Of a DNA stretch of 64,000 bases, positions 31,734-42,506 are shown piece after piece; position 1 is the stretch's first letter, and each line of letters opens with the position of its first letter. The DNA is from Emiliania huxleyi CCMP1516. Taxonomy: Eukaryota; Haptophyta; Isochrysidales; Noelaerhabdaceae. The position numbers and the translations under genes were made by a program. The DNA is taken from positions 189,886 through 253,885 of the forward strand of contig NW_005201392.1 of assembly GCF_000372725.1 (NCBI RefSeq), written 5' to 3'. The notes beneath the pieces were generated by a model. That model saw nothing but the letters and a program-made list of their open reading frames with translations. It was not told the DNA's origin and ran no database searches.

Positions 31734-32594
31734 TTTCGTCGGGCAGCGGTGGCGGCGGCGGTGGCGCGCGGAGAGTCCGCGCACGCTGCTGCTGCCGCAC
31801 TTCTTTTTTTTGGTAGGTTTGTTTCCGCGTGTGTGTGTGTGTCCGCGAGGAGGGCAGAGTTGCGCCGAAAGGCGGGCTGAAGCCGTGAGAGCAAGGATCG
31901 GCAGGCGGCGGCGGCGTCGCAGGACGAGGCAGAGGAGAGCGACGCGACAGAGGAAGACGCGACAGGAGGGAGAACGACGAGAGTGGGACGACCGCGACGC
32001 ACGCTGTAGCGTCGCCGCCGAGGCCTCGGGCCGACCGACGAGGAAGGCAGCGGCCTCTGCCGCAGGCAGGGCGGCGAGCCGCGAATACTGCCTCTCGAGC
32101 GCGTGCACTTGCTCCCACCGTGCTGCGCTCGCCTGCCCAAAGCCGACGTCCGGCGGCAGGGCGTGAGCCGTACCGGGAGCTCGGCTGCCGCAAGCCGCAA
32201 GCTCTGCGTCGACGCGTGCAACTGCGTCGGAGCGGCTGCACTCTTCGCGTGCGAGCGCATCGAGCGCGTCGACCGAGCGTACGTTCTCTCTAGTGAGCGC
32301 GAGTACCACCGCCATGTTTGCAGAGCTCGGCAACGCGCGACGCGGCCGTTTCATCGAGTTTCCAGGCGTACGTCCCCCGGGGGAGGAGGGGGGATTGGTT
32401 GGCAAAGCAGAGACATATGAAACAATTATTATATAAAATGAACTCGGGGGCACGGGACGCGGCACAATTATTACAAGCGTTCGCGAGTACGATCAAAAGT
32501 AGCGGCGCCGTTTTGTGCACACGACCATCTAGCCGTGTGTGCTGGCGTCCGGGTCCCAGCGGGTTTTCACGTAACAAGCACACACACGACCGCG

Positions 32595-35277
32595 ATGCTA
32601 GCCACGCCGGTCTGCAATCGGCCCTCCACTTCCTACGTCGAGGGGCGGCGGAGGAAGCTCGCCAAGGAGAGGGTGGGCGCGGTGCGAGGCCGCGGGTTGC
32701 CCGCCGCGACGGGCGGGGCGGCGGGCGAGGCGGCACGCGAGAGCTCTGCGGGGGTGACCCTCTGCCTCAACGGTGGAGGCAACCTGGCGCTGAGCGGAGC
32801 GTACGGGCTGCTTCGTGGGCTTTCCAAAAAGGGAGCGCTCAACCAATGCGACTCCATCGTGGGCGTGAGCGGCGGCTTCTGGGCCACCGCAATCTACCTC
32901 TACGGCAGCGCCGACGCCGACTCGGAGGAGGAGGCTTCCGCCGCACTCCTCGACACGGCTCGGTCGGATACGCCGGCGGTATGGAAGGCGGAGGAGCAGC
33001 TCGACAGCATCCCAAAGGAGACCCTCGGATACTCGGCCGTCTACAACTTTGGCGTGCGCGAGATCTTTTGCCTCCCGCTGTATTGCTTTGGGCAGGGGCT
33101 TTCGCGCCTCGGTCTCGGCTCCATCTCCTGCCACAAGCTCTGGGTGCAGTCCATCCAGCGCTCCTTCCTCTCGCGGTGAGCTCTGCGCCGCGCTGGTTGC
33201 CCCCGACCGCCACTGTCTGCACCGACTCGAGGTGAGCCTGTGTATAGATACGGCGTCCCGGGCGGAAAGTTCTTTGCACCGAGCCAGGCGGACGCGGAGG
33301 CGCTGGTCGCCCAGCACCCAGACCGCTTTGCGCAGGGCGACTTCATCTACCCACGCCAGGGCGCACGGTCGATGGCGAACCCGGAAGGCACCGCAAGCGG
33401 CCCCGATCCGGTCGGCGTCTTTGTGATGCTCAGTCCGAGTGACCTGAGCTACCGCAACGGCCAAAAACAACTGCAGGAGATGCAGGGCGAGGGCGCCAAA
33501 GGCGGGCTACCGACCACAATCTCGGCGCGTGAGAAGCACAACGGCGTGTCATTGGTGCCCTGGTGGTCGAGCACGTCTCTCACCCGGAGTGGCTACAAAG
33601 CCGTTGACCCAGCCACCAAGATGGGTCCCGGCAAGATGAGCTACCCACACTGCCAGGCTTTTATGTATGGATGCAAACCTCCACCGCCGCTGAGGGTCGA
33701 CTCGCCGTCTGCGAAGCCGACCGACTTTGTTGTGCCTTACCGCCGGCCGCTCTTCTCGCTCGAGCGCTGCTGCCTCGCTCCGCCTTCGACGGACACACGC
33801 CCCCACGCGGGCCGCGCTACCTCCGCTCGAAAGGACTGCGGTTGGCGTGTGTCGTTGTAGGATCGGCTCACCCTCGAGGCGTTGGCGGGCTTCAGCTCCA
33901 ATTTCCTCCAGCAGGGCCAGAACCCGCTGCAGCCGCTTACCGACGCCATCCCATGCGCCGGTTCATGCCTAGGAGACTGCATCAACAGCGCCGTCAACAG
34001 CGTCCTCGGCTTGCTCACCGGCAGGGTGAAGATGCGCACTACTAGCTCGGTCGACACTGCTGACGGCGACGTGCGCACCGAGGCCATCTGTGACCTAGGT
34101 GACGGGGGCATCATGGCGCGCGTGCATCGGAAGGGCGACAGAGCGACGCTAGATGTCAGAGAGAGGGTCGTGAGAATAGGACAGCACGGGGGTGTGCGCC
34201 GCCGTCGCCAGCGGCGCGACCAAAGTGATTTGCATGATCACTGCGCAGCATCCCTTTCGGCCACCGCCCGGATTCGTCCTGGACAAGGCCAAGGCAAACA
34301 TCAAGGCCTTGTCGAGCAGCGAGGAGAAGAGTGGACGCCCTTCATTAGAGATATCGGCAGCTCACGCCGAGCAGCGGCAGGCTGTGCACGAGAGCTTGGG
34401 TGACTACGTCCGCGCGTTGCGGATTGACGGCTTTCACAAGACGGCGTTGGACCCCTTTCTGTCGGCCCTCTTTGGCGTCTACGACACGGACCTCCAGACG
34501 GGTGCCGCCTCCTCGAGGAGGCTGTGTAATGAGTCGAGCGGTGTGAGTACGGTACCTCGGGTGTAGGCGCCTTCCACGACGCGGCCTTTGGGATCGGAAG
34601 CTACTCCGCAAACCAGATCTTTGAATCTCTACGGCGCCAAGCTTCGGCGCGTCTTGACCTCGCTCTTACAGTCCTGAAATGTGTGCCACTGCACTCCATG
34701 TAGGCTGGTGGAGCTCCTCGAGCGGTTCACGCAGCTCTACGAGGAGGGCCGGCCGCTCGTGGCGACCATTGATGCGGTGCAAGTCATCGACAACCCCTTC
34801 TACGGCACCACCTCCTCGCTTCCCGATGGCACCGTCAACAAGGTGTCGCTGACTGTCTTCTACTACTCACTGCCTGGAGCGAACGGGTCGTACCATGGCG
34901 ACGCCACCGGATCATACCTGGAGTGGGACGACGCCACCGAATACGTCGAAGGCACGCCGGCCACCGCCCCGTCCCACCCAAGCCATCCCAGTCGCGCCAC
35001 TCTCACCACCCGCGCGTGGGGGGAAGGCTCGTGGGCGGCACAGGTTGGCAAGGAGATCCTGAGCAATGACCGCTACAACACTTTCCCGCATCTCAAGATT
35101 GCGGGGCAAAATCTCAGCGCGTGCGACGGGTGCAAGATCGACGCGTACACCCCGGGCCAGGTGAATCTGTTTGGGTACCTTGGCGACTACATGGTGGCGG
35201 ATCACTGGGAGGAGACACTTTCGAAGCTGTTTGTAGAGGGGCGCAGGGGTGAGGGGCTGAGGGCTGAGGGGAGCTAG
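32595..35277 (+). CDS. patatin/cPLA2-like lipase, multi-exon
   Basis: Exon 1 is 32595-33175 and exon 2 begins at 33248 (join SFLS-R-YGVPGGKFFAP). Further coding blocks lie at about 33860-34110, 34190-34500, 34570-34680 and 34700-35277. Their exact borders are unsettled. Residues about 53-75 read VTLCLNGGGNLALSGAYG (oxyanion-type GGG), residues about 85-95 contain IVGVSGGFWA (nucleophile Ser in GxSxG form), and a later block has AICDLGDGGIMARV (possible catalytic Asp in DGG). Together these are the Ser-Asp dyad elements of patatin/cytosolic phospholipase A2 enzymes. The last block carries NGS and several Trp/Tyr-rich motifs I cannot assign. It would hydrolyse acyl esters of lipids. A diverged fragment of a paralogue lies at 43299-43578. 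Confidence 0.65.
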
Positions 35278-35482
35278 AGAGATAGAAGCGCTGAGACGTG
35301 AGAGCCTGAGGAGAGGGAGGAGAGACTGAGAGGCAGAGGGCCCGCCTGAACACCGTCGTCAAGCCACGGGCCTGCGGTTTTGGCACACTTCATTTCTATA
35401 AACCCTTTTTTCTTGTGCTCACCTATTCGCCGCCGTGTGCACTTTGGCGCAGAGCTAGGGCGCTACGTGCGCTGCTCGAGAT

Positions 35483-36499
35483 TCACGCATAGCTGACGCT
35501 CACCGTGTAGCAGCGCTGGCAAACACGGTGCCCGTTGGCGGCCCACTCTCCCGCCTCTGACACGCTCACGAGCGTTACGCGCGCGAGGGGCGGGAGACTA
35601 AAGCCCGTCGGTGTCGTCTGCACAAGCGCGTGCCAGCCCTCGCGGCTGGGCGGGCGGCTCACGAACGCCACCACCGCCGCGTCCTGCAGCTGGTACTCAA
35701 CGCCGTGCGCGCAAAAGATCGGGATCCGAAGGCCGCGCCCATCAGCAAAGGTGTGGTCGTTTGCGACGAGGCCGCCGGAGACGGTGGTGGCAATGAAGCT
35801 TGCGCCCGGCGCCGCCCCAGCGGCGGAGAGGGCGCCCCACGCCGGGTCCTCCTCGGAAAGGCCCCAGCGGCCGCTCAGGTTACAAAAGCAGGTGGGGGGC
35901 AGCTCACCTTGGCCCGCACGGGAAAGCAGCAGGCCGGTCAGCGCGTGCGTGCTTGCGGCGTACCTACGCGAGCCCACTCGCAGAGCCGCGCCGAGCGCGC
36001 CGCGGCCCATGTAGACGAGGAGGGTGTAGGCTTTGGCGTCGCAACCCTCCCAACCAGACTGAACCAGCCACTCGACCTCCTGGCGAAAACGAGGGAGGGT
36101 GGTCTCTGGTGTCTCCACGACAATGTCCTCGAGCTCGTTGCCCTGCAGCACAAGCTCCTCCCGCCGTATCTTCACCCACTCATCGCGCCAGGTCTGGCCG
36201 CGCCAGGGCTGCTTGCCGTTGCCGTCGGCCCGCCTTCCGATACGGCGCGTCAGATCCTCGGCGGCTGAGAGAGAGCAAAGCAGGCTCGGCCCGTGCGGAG
36301 TAGTGCCGGCCGCAGCAGGACCTCTGAGCGCTAGGAGCCGTTCGCGAGCCGCTGTTACCACCAAGCCCTGCCACGCGCGGCAGACTCGTGAAGCGCGCGC
36401 CAGGCCGTCCGCCCGCAGGCTGAGGAGCACCTTGAAGAGGAGCTCCACCGGGAGGGAAGCCAGCTCGAGTGGCGCGGGAGCGCTAAAGGTGTGGGACAT
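35483..36499 (-). CDS. F-box protein
   Basis: A single-exon frame of 338 residues starting at ATG 36499. Residues about 12-55 form an F-box: LELASLPVELLFKVLLSL, then RASRVCRAWQGLV. Such proteins recruit substrates to SCF ubiquitin ligases through SKP1. The remaining 280 residues contain HALTGLLLSRAG, ASFIATTVSGGLVAN, RIPIFCAHGVEYQL and LARVTLVSVSEAG. The spacing loosely recalls ADP-ribosyltransferase-like folds, but I do not rely on it. No intron is needed. The gene is convergent with the lipase (205 bp between stops). Confidence 0.75.
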   Translation of the reverse strand: MSHTFSAPAPLELASLPVELLFKVLLSLRADGLARASRVCRAWQGLVVTAARERLLALRGPAAAGTTPHGPSLLCSLSAAEDLTRRIGRRADGNGKQPWRGQTWRDEWVKIRREELVLQGNELEDIVVETPETTLPRFRQEVEWLVQSGWEGCDAKAYTLLVYMGRGALGAALRVGSRRYAASTHALTGLLLSRAGQGELPPTCFCNLSGRWGLSEEDPAWGALSAAGAAPGASFIATTVSGGLVANDHTFADGRGLRIPIFCAHGVEYQLQDAAVVAFVSRPPSREGWHALVQTTPTGFSLPPLARVTLVSVSEAGEWAANGHRVCQRCYTVSVSYA

Positions 36500-36524
36500 C
36501 GAAGAACGGCAGCGGCCTGCATCG

Positions 36525-37085
36525 GGCGAGGTACTTCTAGCCTGCTGTGTGGGAACAGCTCATGAGCAGTCTCGCACTGTGCTGTGAACAGAGCGGCAAC
36601 CAGCAGCTCTCAGGACCCCCCGGTGCTGGGGTGCTGCCAGCAACCAACCAACTCGCCGGCGAGCGGAGCGAGCCGAAGAGCTGTGGGCCACGCCTGCCCG
36701 CCGGGACCGCGTGCAGGAAGCCGCATCGCCAGCGCCGTCGCAGCATCGAGCGGCGCGTCCTCCCCAACCAGCGGCGTGTATTGCACCATAGGTCGTCGGC
36801 TTTGCCGACGGGCGACGTGGACGGACACAGGCAGGGACGGGCGAAACACGTACCCGAACAAGCATGACCAGGGAACGGGGCATTGCACTACATAGTGCGG
36901 GACCTGGGGCAGCAACCAACAACCTGGATGAGGACGGGGTGCTGCGCAACCGACGCCAACCAGCGGCGTTCACAGCACCAGTGCGAGACTAAGGTTTTGC
37001 AACCTGGTAATAAGACGGCTCGCAGGGTTGACTCGGCCAGACAAAAAACCCCGAGAGGCGTGGGAGTACCTACCTCGCCAGGCCT
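36525..37085. repeat. dispersed repeat, long copy, in place of the tubulin first exon
   Basis: The two ends match the short copy at 15262-15390 in order and orientation. The intervening 460 bp has no match in the window. It contains ACCAACC/CAACCAACAACC stretches and no recognisable protein. It occupies the position where the N-terminal exon of alpha-tubulin should be. Confidence 0.55.
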
Positions 37086-37282
37086 GCATCAACCCCTTCT
37101 GTTCCTCCCTACCTATACCAAACCCCTTGGTGCTTGGATGGACCCTCTCGTCACTCGTGTGGACGCCGACCCCCTCCCCCTACGCGCCCGCCCCGCCCCC
37201 GCGACGCCCTGCCCCCTAACCGCCCTCGCGCGCGCGCATCATTGACTTTCCACTTCCTCACCGCCCCCTTCCGGCCGCGCAG

Positions 37283-38441
37283 ACACCGTCGGCAAAGAGA
37301 TCGTCGACCTGGTCCTCGACCGCATCCGCAAGCTCGCCGACAACTGCACCGGCCTGCAGGGCTTCTTCGCCTTCAACGCCATGGGCGGCGGCACCGGCTC
37401 CGGCCTGGGCGCCCTCCTCCTCGAGCGGCTCTCGGTCGACTACGGCCGCAAGTCCAAGGTCTCCTTCACCATCTACCCGGCGCCGCAGGTCTCGACCGCC
37501 GTCGTCGAGCCGTACAACTGCGTCCTCTCGACGCACACGCTGCTCGAGCACACGGACGTCACATTCATGGTCGACAACGAGGCGCTGTACGACATCTGCC
37601 GCCGCAACCTCGACGTCGAGCGCCCGACGTACACCAACCTTAACCGCCTCACCGCCCAGATCATCTCGTCCATGACCGCCTCGCTCCGCTTCGACGGCGC
37701 GCTCAACGTCGACCTGACCGAGTTCCAGACGAACCTGGTGCCTTACCCGCGCATCCACCTGGCCATCGCCTCCTTCGCGCCCATCATCTCGGCCGAGAAG
37801 GCGTACCACGAGCAGCTCTCCGTCTCCGAGATCACCAATGCCGTCTTCGAGCCCGCCTCGATGCTCGTCAAGGTCGACCCGCGCCACGGCAAGTACATGG
37901 CGTGCTGCCTCATGTACCGCGGCGACGTGGTGCCCAAGGACGTCAACTCCGCCGTGGCGACCATAAAGACGAAGCGCACGGTCCAGTTCGTCGACTGGTG
38001 CCCGACTGGCTTCAAGTGCGGCAGTGAGTTGCCGCTCCCCGCCTCCAACCCAGCGCGCGCATCCCCCTCCCCGCCGAGCCGTTTATCCCTCGCCTCCCTA
38101 GCCGGAGCCGCTCTCACGTGCCGCCTCCCCCCCTCCCTCCCCGCGCAGTCAACTACCAGCCGCCCACGGTCGTGCCGGGCGGCGACCTCGCCAAGGTGAT
38201 GCGCGCCGTCACGATGATGTCCAACTCGACGTGCATCGCCGAGCTCTACTCGCGCATCGACCACAAGTTCGACCTCATGTACGCCAAGCGCGCCTTTGTG
38301 CACTGGTACGTCGGCGAGGGCATGGAGGAGGGCGAGTTCTCCGAGGCGCGCGAGGACATGGCCGCACTGGAGAAGGACTACGAGGAGGTCGGTGCAGAGT
38401 CGGCTGAGGGCGAGGGCGAGGAGGAGGGAGAGGAGTACTAG
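37283..38441 (+). CDS. TUA: alpha-tubulin, N-terminal exon missing
   Basis: Exons 37283-38023 and 38149-38441 (125-bp GT-AG intron) encode about 343 residues, from [19 protein letters not shown] (near residue 110 of the 451-residue family) to the C-terminal EEGEEY with its terminal Tyr. Seen: the GTP-binding signature [58 protein letters not shown] and [20 protein letters not shown], which distinguish alpha from beta. A good acceptor (CCGCGCAG) begins the first exon in the expected phase. About 108 residues with the start codon are not found in the 780 bp upstream. Conservation of the remainder argues against an old pseudogene, so truncation, a distant exon or misassembly is likely. Confidence 0.93.
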
Positions 38442-39157
38442 ACGCGCTCCTGGTGCGGCGTCGTGGCCGGGCCTGCACTGCCCGGAAGCCCGGCGGATGG
38501 GGAGGGGTGGGTGGTGTCGAATGGCTTGCGTCTGCGCTGTGGGCCACACCGAATGGAAGCCCTGGCGGCGCGCCCAGCGGGCCCAGAGGGCCGTTTGCAA
38601 TATGTGTGTTGGTATTATTTGTTGGTTGGAGTTTGCGGTGGGAAGGGTGGATCACGGAGCTTTTTTGTCCCAAAACTACAACGTGGATCTGGACTCTTCA
38701 CGATGCTTACGATTTTGATAGCCAAACAAGTTCAATTAAGTATTTCACGAAAAAATCGTGCTCATTCGTCATTGGTCGATTAGCAATTATGCGTTATGTG
38801 GGTGGCGGGGGCTGACGGGGAGAAAGAAAGAACGGCACGCACGTCGACCACGTACAGGCCGCTCCCATCCCTCCCTTGGGTTGTCTGTTTTCTCTCTTTC
38901 TTTCTTTACAGGCCGCTCCAGGACATCTCTCCTCAGATATATTGGATGCTATTTTTCGTTGAAGTTAAGTTGCTTATACAAACATGACCATCCGGTAGGA
39001 GGCGGTGGGAAAGGGAGTCGCAGTCACGGCTCGAGGGTTGTTTTCTGGATGTTGTGTTCCAGGACAGCCCAATTTTACGGACCCGACCCGACATGTTCAG
39101 GTGCTCGCAATTCGGCCGGTCTGTCGGCTGAAACGAACGGATTTGCACCTTGCTAAT
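38442..39157. other. tubulin 3' flank and upstream region of next gene
   Basis: Lower GC than the genes. It holds the alpha-tubulin 3' UTR and presumably the promoter of the secreted protein gene. A short pyrimidine run (TCTCTCTTTCTTTCTTTAC) at about 38891-38909 is the only repeat. No gene seen. Confidence 0.4.
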
Positions 39158-42019
39158 ATGCCACGCTTAGCGTCGACGATCATCGCAATCGCCATCCCAG
39201 CCATCGCGGCCATCTCCGTGCAAGGTGCCCGACGCCGTCTTGCCTACGGCGGGCGTGACTACGACTGGCCCGTTCATTGGGAAGGGAAGTCCTTCGCTGA
39301 CGCGTTTGAACAATCACCTGCTCGGCCGATGCACTCAGACGGCAGAGACATCACCAGCACAGACGACTGCCCGGCGCCGCTCAAGGCGGCGTGTGCCTCG
39401 AAGGGTGCGCGAACTGGCGGCCTAGCTTAAAGGCGTAGAACTGCGAAAGTCACATGGTAGTGAGTTGCTTCTGCCTCAGGCGTCAAGGCGGCTCACCTTG
39501 AGGGGCCCATCGCTTGCGGCGGCCAGGGCGCGTGGTGCCGCATCATGCCGAAGGCCGCTACCCGCCTTGCACGCCTCCCGGCCACTCCCTCTGCTCCTCA
39601 CCGCTCCCACTCCTCCTCCCATGCCGAAGGACAACTTCCCAACGCCATGCGGCGATTTCGGGAGCGCCTGCGGCGAGTTTAGCGACCCTAACTTCTTCTA
39701 CTGCAACGGGACGACGGTGCGGAGTTCGTGCCCCTTAGCTACGTAGTGCCACACATGATACCTGAGCTCTCTGTGCCAGCCGCGTGGATTGACGGGTGCT
39801 TGACGTTCGACCCCCTCCTCGCTGCGCAGGGCAATCTCCTGCCGGAGGGCGAGATAGGCCACGCCCACGGCTTCCGCCGCGACGCCACCTACACCGCCGA
39901 ATCTGGCCTGGGGAGCGGGTGGCTCCAGGACCACTGGTGATCGCGCACCCACCAGCCGTAAGTGCTGTCGTCGTCCGAGCCATGACAGTGGCCGTCCGTG
40001 CCTATGATAGGTTCCGTGCCTACTCGGGCACCCTGCACTGCTGTTGCAACCCGTTCTCCGCGACCGGTGTGGTCAACCGGATGGACGCGGGCACCGACGG
40101 GCGGCCCGAACAGGAGATCGATCTGGGGTGGTGCGAGGGGGAGGAGAAGCAGGATCCGCTCTACAGCGGTGGCGAAGAGTGCTGGTCGGTCGAGTTCTTT
40201 GGTGACTATATGGCACTGCCGCTCACGGCGGCCGAGATGCCGCCACCCTACCCCAACATTTTGCCTGGGGAGGGGTCGCCATCTCCGTCGCCCTCGCCCT
40301 CGCCCGGCTCCAAGACATATGTCATCTCGGGAGGGAGCTTCATCTCCCCGTACTACGACTTTTCGCCCGCGCTCGAGCCCCTCGAGCCGGGCATGACGTA
40401 CACCTTCGAAGCGGCGGGCATTGCCGCCAACCACCCCTTTGTCATCGCAGTGGCGTGGGGCATCGTCCCGGAGCCGCTCCCAACGCCCTTTCTGCAGGTG
40501 CCAGGGGAGCCGCTGCGACTCCTCGCCGGACGCACACGCAGACTCCCAAGACTCCCAACCTCCCCCGTAGGAGGGAGCGTTCCCGCTCGTCGGCAGCAGC
40601 GGGACCGTCACCTTCACTGTGCCGCCCTCGTACAACGGCTCTCTCCGCTACTACTGTGACCGGCACGGCGACATGTCAGCGCTGCTGCCGCTCGCCGGCG
40701 TCGGGCCGCCAGCCCTCACGTGTCCATCGGAGGTGTGCGACTTCATCTGCCAGCCCTCCGCGTGCATGCTGCCCTCCTGCTCCCAGCTCTGCTCCAGGTG
40801 CTGTGTGCCAGTGCCGACGAAGCCACCCCCAGCGCCGCCACCGCCGGCATCCTCCTTGCCGCCACCCTCCCCCGCGACCGCCTCCGGATGCAACAGCGAC
40901 GGGTGGTGCCAAAGCCCGGAGGGCCCATCGCAGCAGTGCGCAGACGACGCTGGACCACCATGGGCAGACGACCTGGATAACTTTGGCGCAAACGTCCGCT
41001 ACCACGACAACACGCCCGCCGAGCCCATCCTGCCGGCAGACGGCGCCTGCCCTGGCGCCCTTGCCGGAGCGTGCGCTGTCAAGGGTATCAAGGCCGCCTA
41101 TCTTGATGGACCGATCGACTGCGGCGGGCAGGGCTGGTTCTGTCGCATCATGCCGCAGCCCGGTTGGGGGGACTGCAGCTATGGCGACTGCAACTTTGCG
41201 AACTGTGCCACGCCAAACGCGGACGAGCTCGACACGGACGGCCACTGTCATGGCTCGGACGACGACAGCACTTACGGCTGGTGGGTGCGCGATCACCACT
41301 TCCGAGGCTATACAGGCACGCTGAACTGCTGCTGCGGGTCAGCGACGCACTTCACCGCACCGCCTCCGCAACCCTCCCGCGTCTCTAAGTTGCGCCCGCC
41401 TTGTAGGTGGGGTGAGCCGATGCACGGTGTCGTCAACCGCTGTGACTACCGCAAGCCCGTCAGCGGGGACGAGGTGTCTACTTGCCGCGACGCGAACGAG
41501 GAGCACAGCGTTGATTTCAACCCCACGTGCGACGCCCATCCTCTCAAGCCCGACCCGGTCACGAACGGCGGCATGTGCTGGACGGTGCGCAGCTTTGCCG
41601 CCAAGGACGACGACGAGGGCGGAGGAGGAGGCGGCGGCGGCGGCGGCGATGACGATGATGAGGAGGACGGGGAGGAGGAGGAGGAGCCCGAATGCTCCAC
41701 GTTAGAGGACAGGGAGGAGTGCGAGGATGCAGACTACTGCAAGTGGAAGAAGAAGAAGCAGCAGTGTAAGGACGGCAATCAGGACGATGACGATGACGAC
41801 GAGGAGGAGCCCGAATGCTCCACGTTAGAGGACAGGGAGGAGTGCGAGGATGCAGACTACTGCAAGTGGAAGAAGAAGAAGCAGCAGTGTAAGGACGGCA
41901 ATCAGGACGATGACGATGACGACGAGGAGGAGCCCGAATGCTCCACGTTTGAGGACAAGGAGGAGTGCGAGGACGCGAGCTACTGCAAGTGGAAGAAGAA
42001 GAAGTGTAAGGACAAGTAG
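39158..42019 (+). CDS. secreted modular Cys-rich protein with cupredoxin domain and acidic/Lys repeats
   Basis: Exons: 39158-39404, 39480-39553, 39630-39936 (contains a one-base frameshift near 39715), 40011-40497, 40571-41337 and 41407-42019. A signal peptide (MPRLASTIIAIAIPAIAAIS) opens the protein. Cys-rich module 1 has GPIACGGQGAWCRIMP, ACGEFSDPNFFYC, GWLQDHW-FRAYSGTLHCCC and VVNR. A cupredoxin-like domain follows (YDFSPALEPLEPGMTYTF, NHPFVI, then RYYCDRHGDM, giving His, Cys, His, Met ligands). Then come a Cys cluster, a second Cys-rich module paralogous to the first (GPIDCGGQGWFCRIMP, GWWVRDHHFRGYTGTLNCCC), and three copies of a unit with PECSTLEDREEC, YCKWKKKKQQC and a run of six or seven Asp. 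It would be exported and could bind copper and calcium. A role in the coccolith or cell surface is only inference. Confidence 0.75.
41681..42018. repeat. 123-bp tandem repeat inside the Cys-rich gene
   Basis: Three units with a period of exactly 123 bp (CCCGAATGCTCCACG at 41687, 41810 and 41933). The first two are identical and the third is diverged and shortened. Each encodes 41 residues. Confidence 0.95.
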
Positions 42020-42506
42020 GACCCCCCCCCCTCCCGCCCGCCCACCCGCCAGGAGGGTTGATGCTACGGCCCTGTTCAGTATCGGCGTCCGCGCGGTCAG
42101 TCGTGCTTGCCTCGTCATGTGTTCATGTATTCACCTGTGCAGCGCGCTGCACACGCGCGCAACACGGTGCACCTCGGCCCGGGGCGCGGCCGCCGCCGGC
42201 GCGGGACGGGCGACTCTCGTTTTTCGTGTAAAATGTAAATGATGGGGGGGGGTACTCTATATCTTCACACGTCTCACGTCACACTTTTGCTGCCGAGGAC
42301 AGTGTGACATATCGTCCGCGTCTTTCTACTGACGTGTATACACAGTCATCAAGGAGCCATGCTGCGTGCACAACTCCAGAGTGCAGAGAGTCGGTACATG
42401 CGACCGCGTCAGCTCAGCAAGAACAACAGCAGAGCCGGCCGCCGCCATCGATCCAAGCCTGTGACCACCGTGTGTGCCCTCTTCTGACCCTCGCATCGCC
42501 CCCGCC
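42020..42506. other. intergenic region between convergent genes
   Basis: 3' flanks of the Cys-rich gene (+) and WBP4 (-). Includes C- and G-homopolymers at about 42020-42033 and 42243-42250. No gene recognised. Confidence 0.4.

Noticed and set aside
31734-32465. N-terminal extension of the DEAD-box helicase (open frame continues upstream, with an ATG at 32315)
   Set aside because: Includes Lys- and Arg-only runs and a TG-rich tract. The ATG at 31733 gives a normal transit peptide and family length. Kept as an alternative only.
36547-36895. Possible tubulin N-terminus upstream of the truncated gene (a frame contains AKHVP)
   Set aside because: The match is four or five residues. None of the conserved alpha-tubulin N-terminal motifs occurs in any frame.
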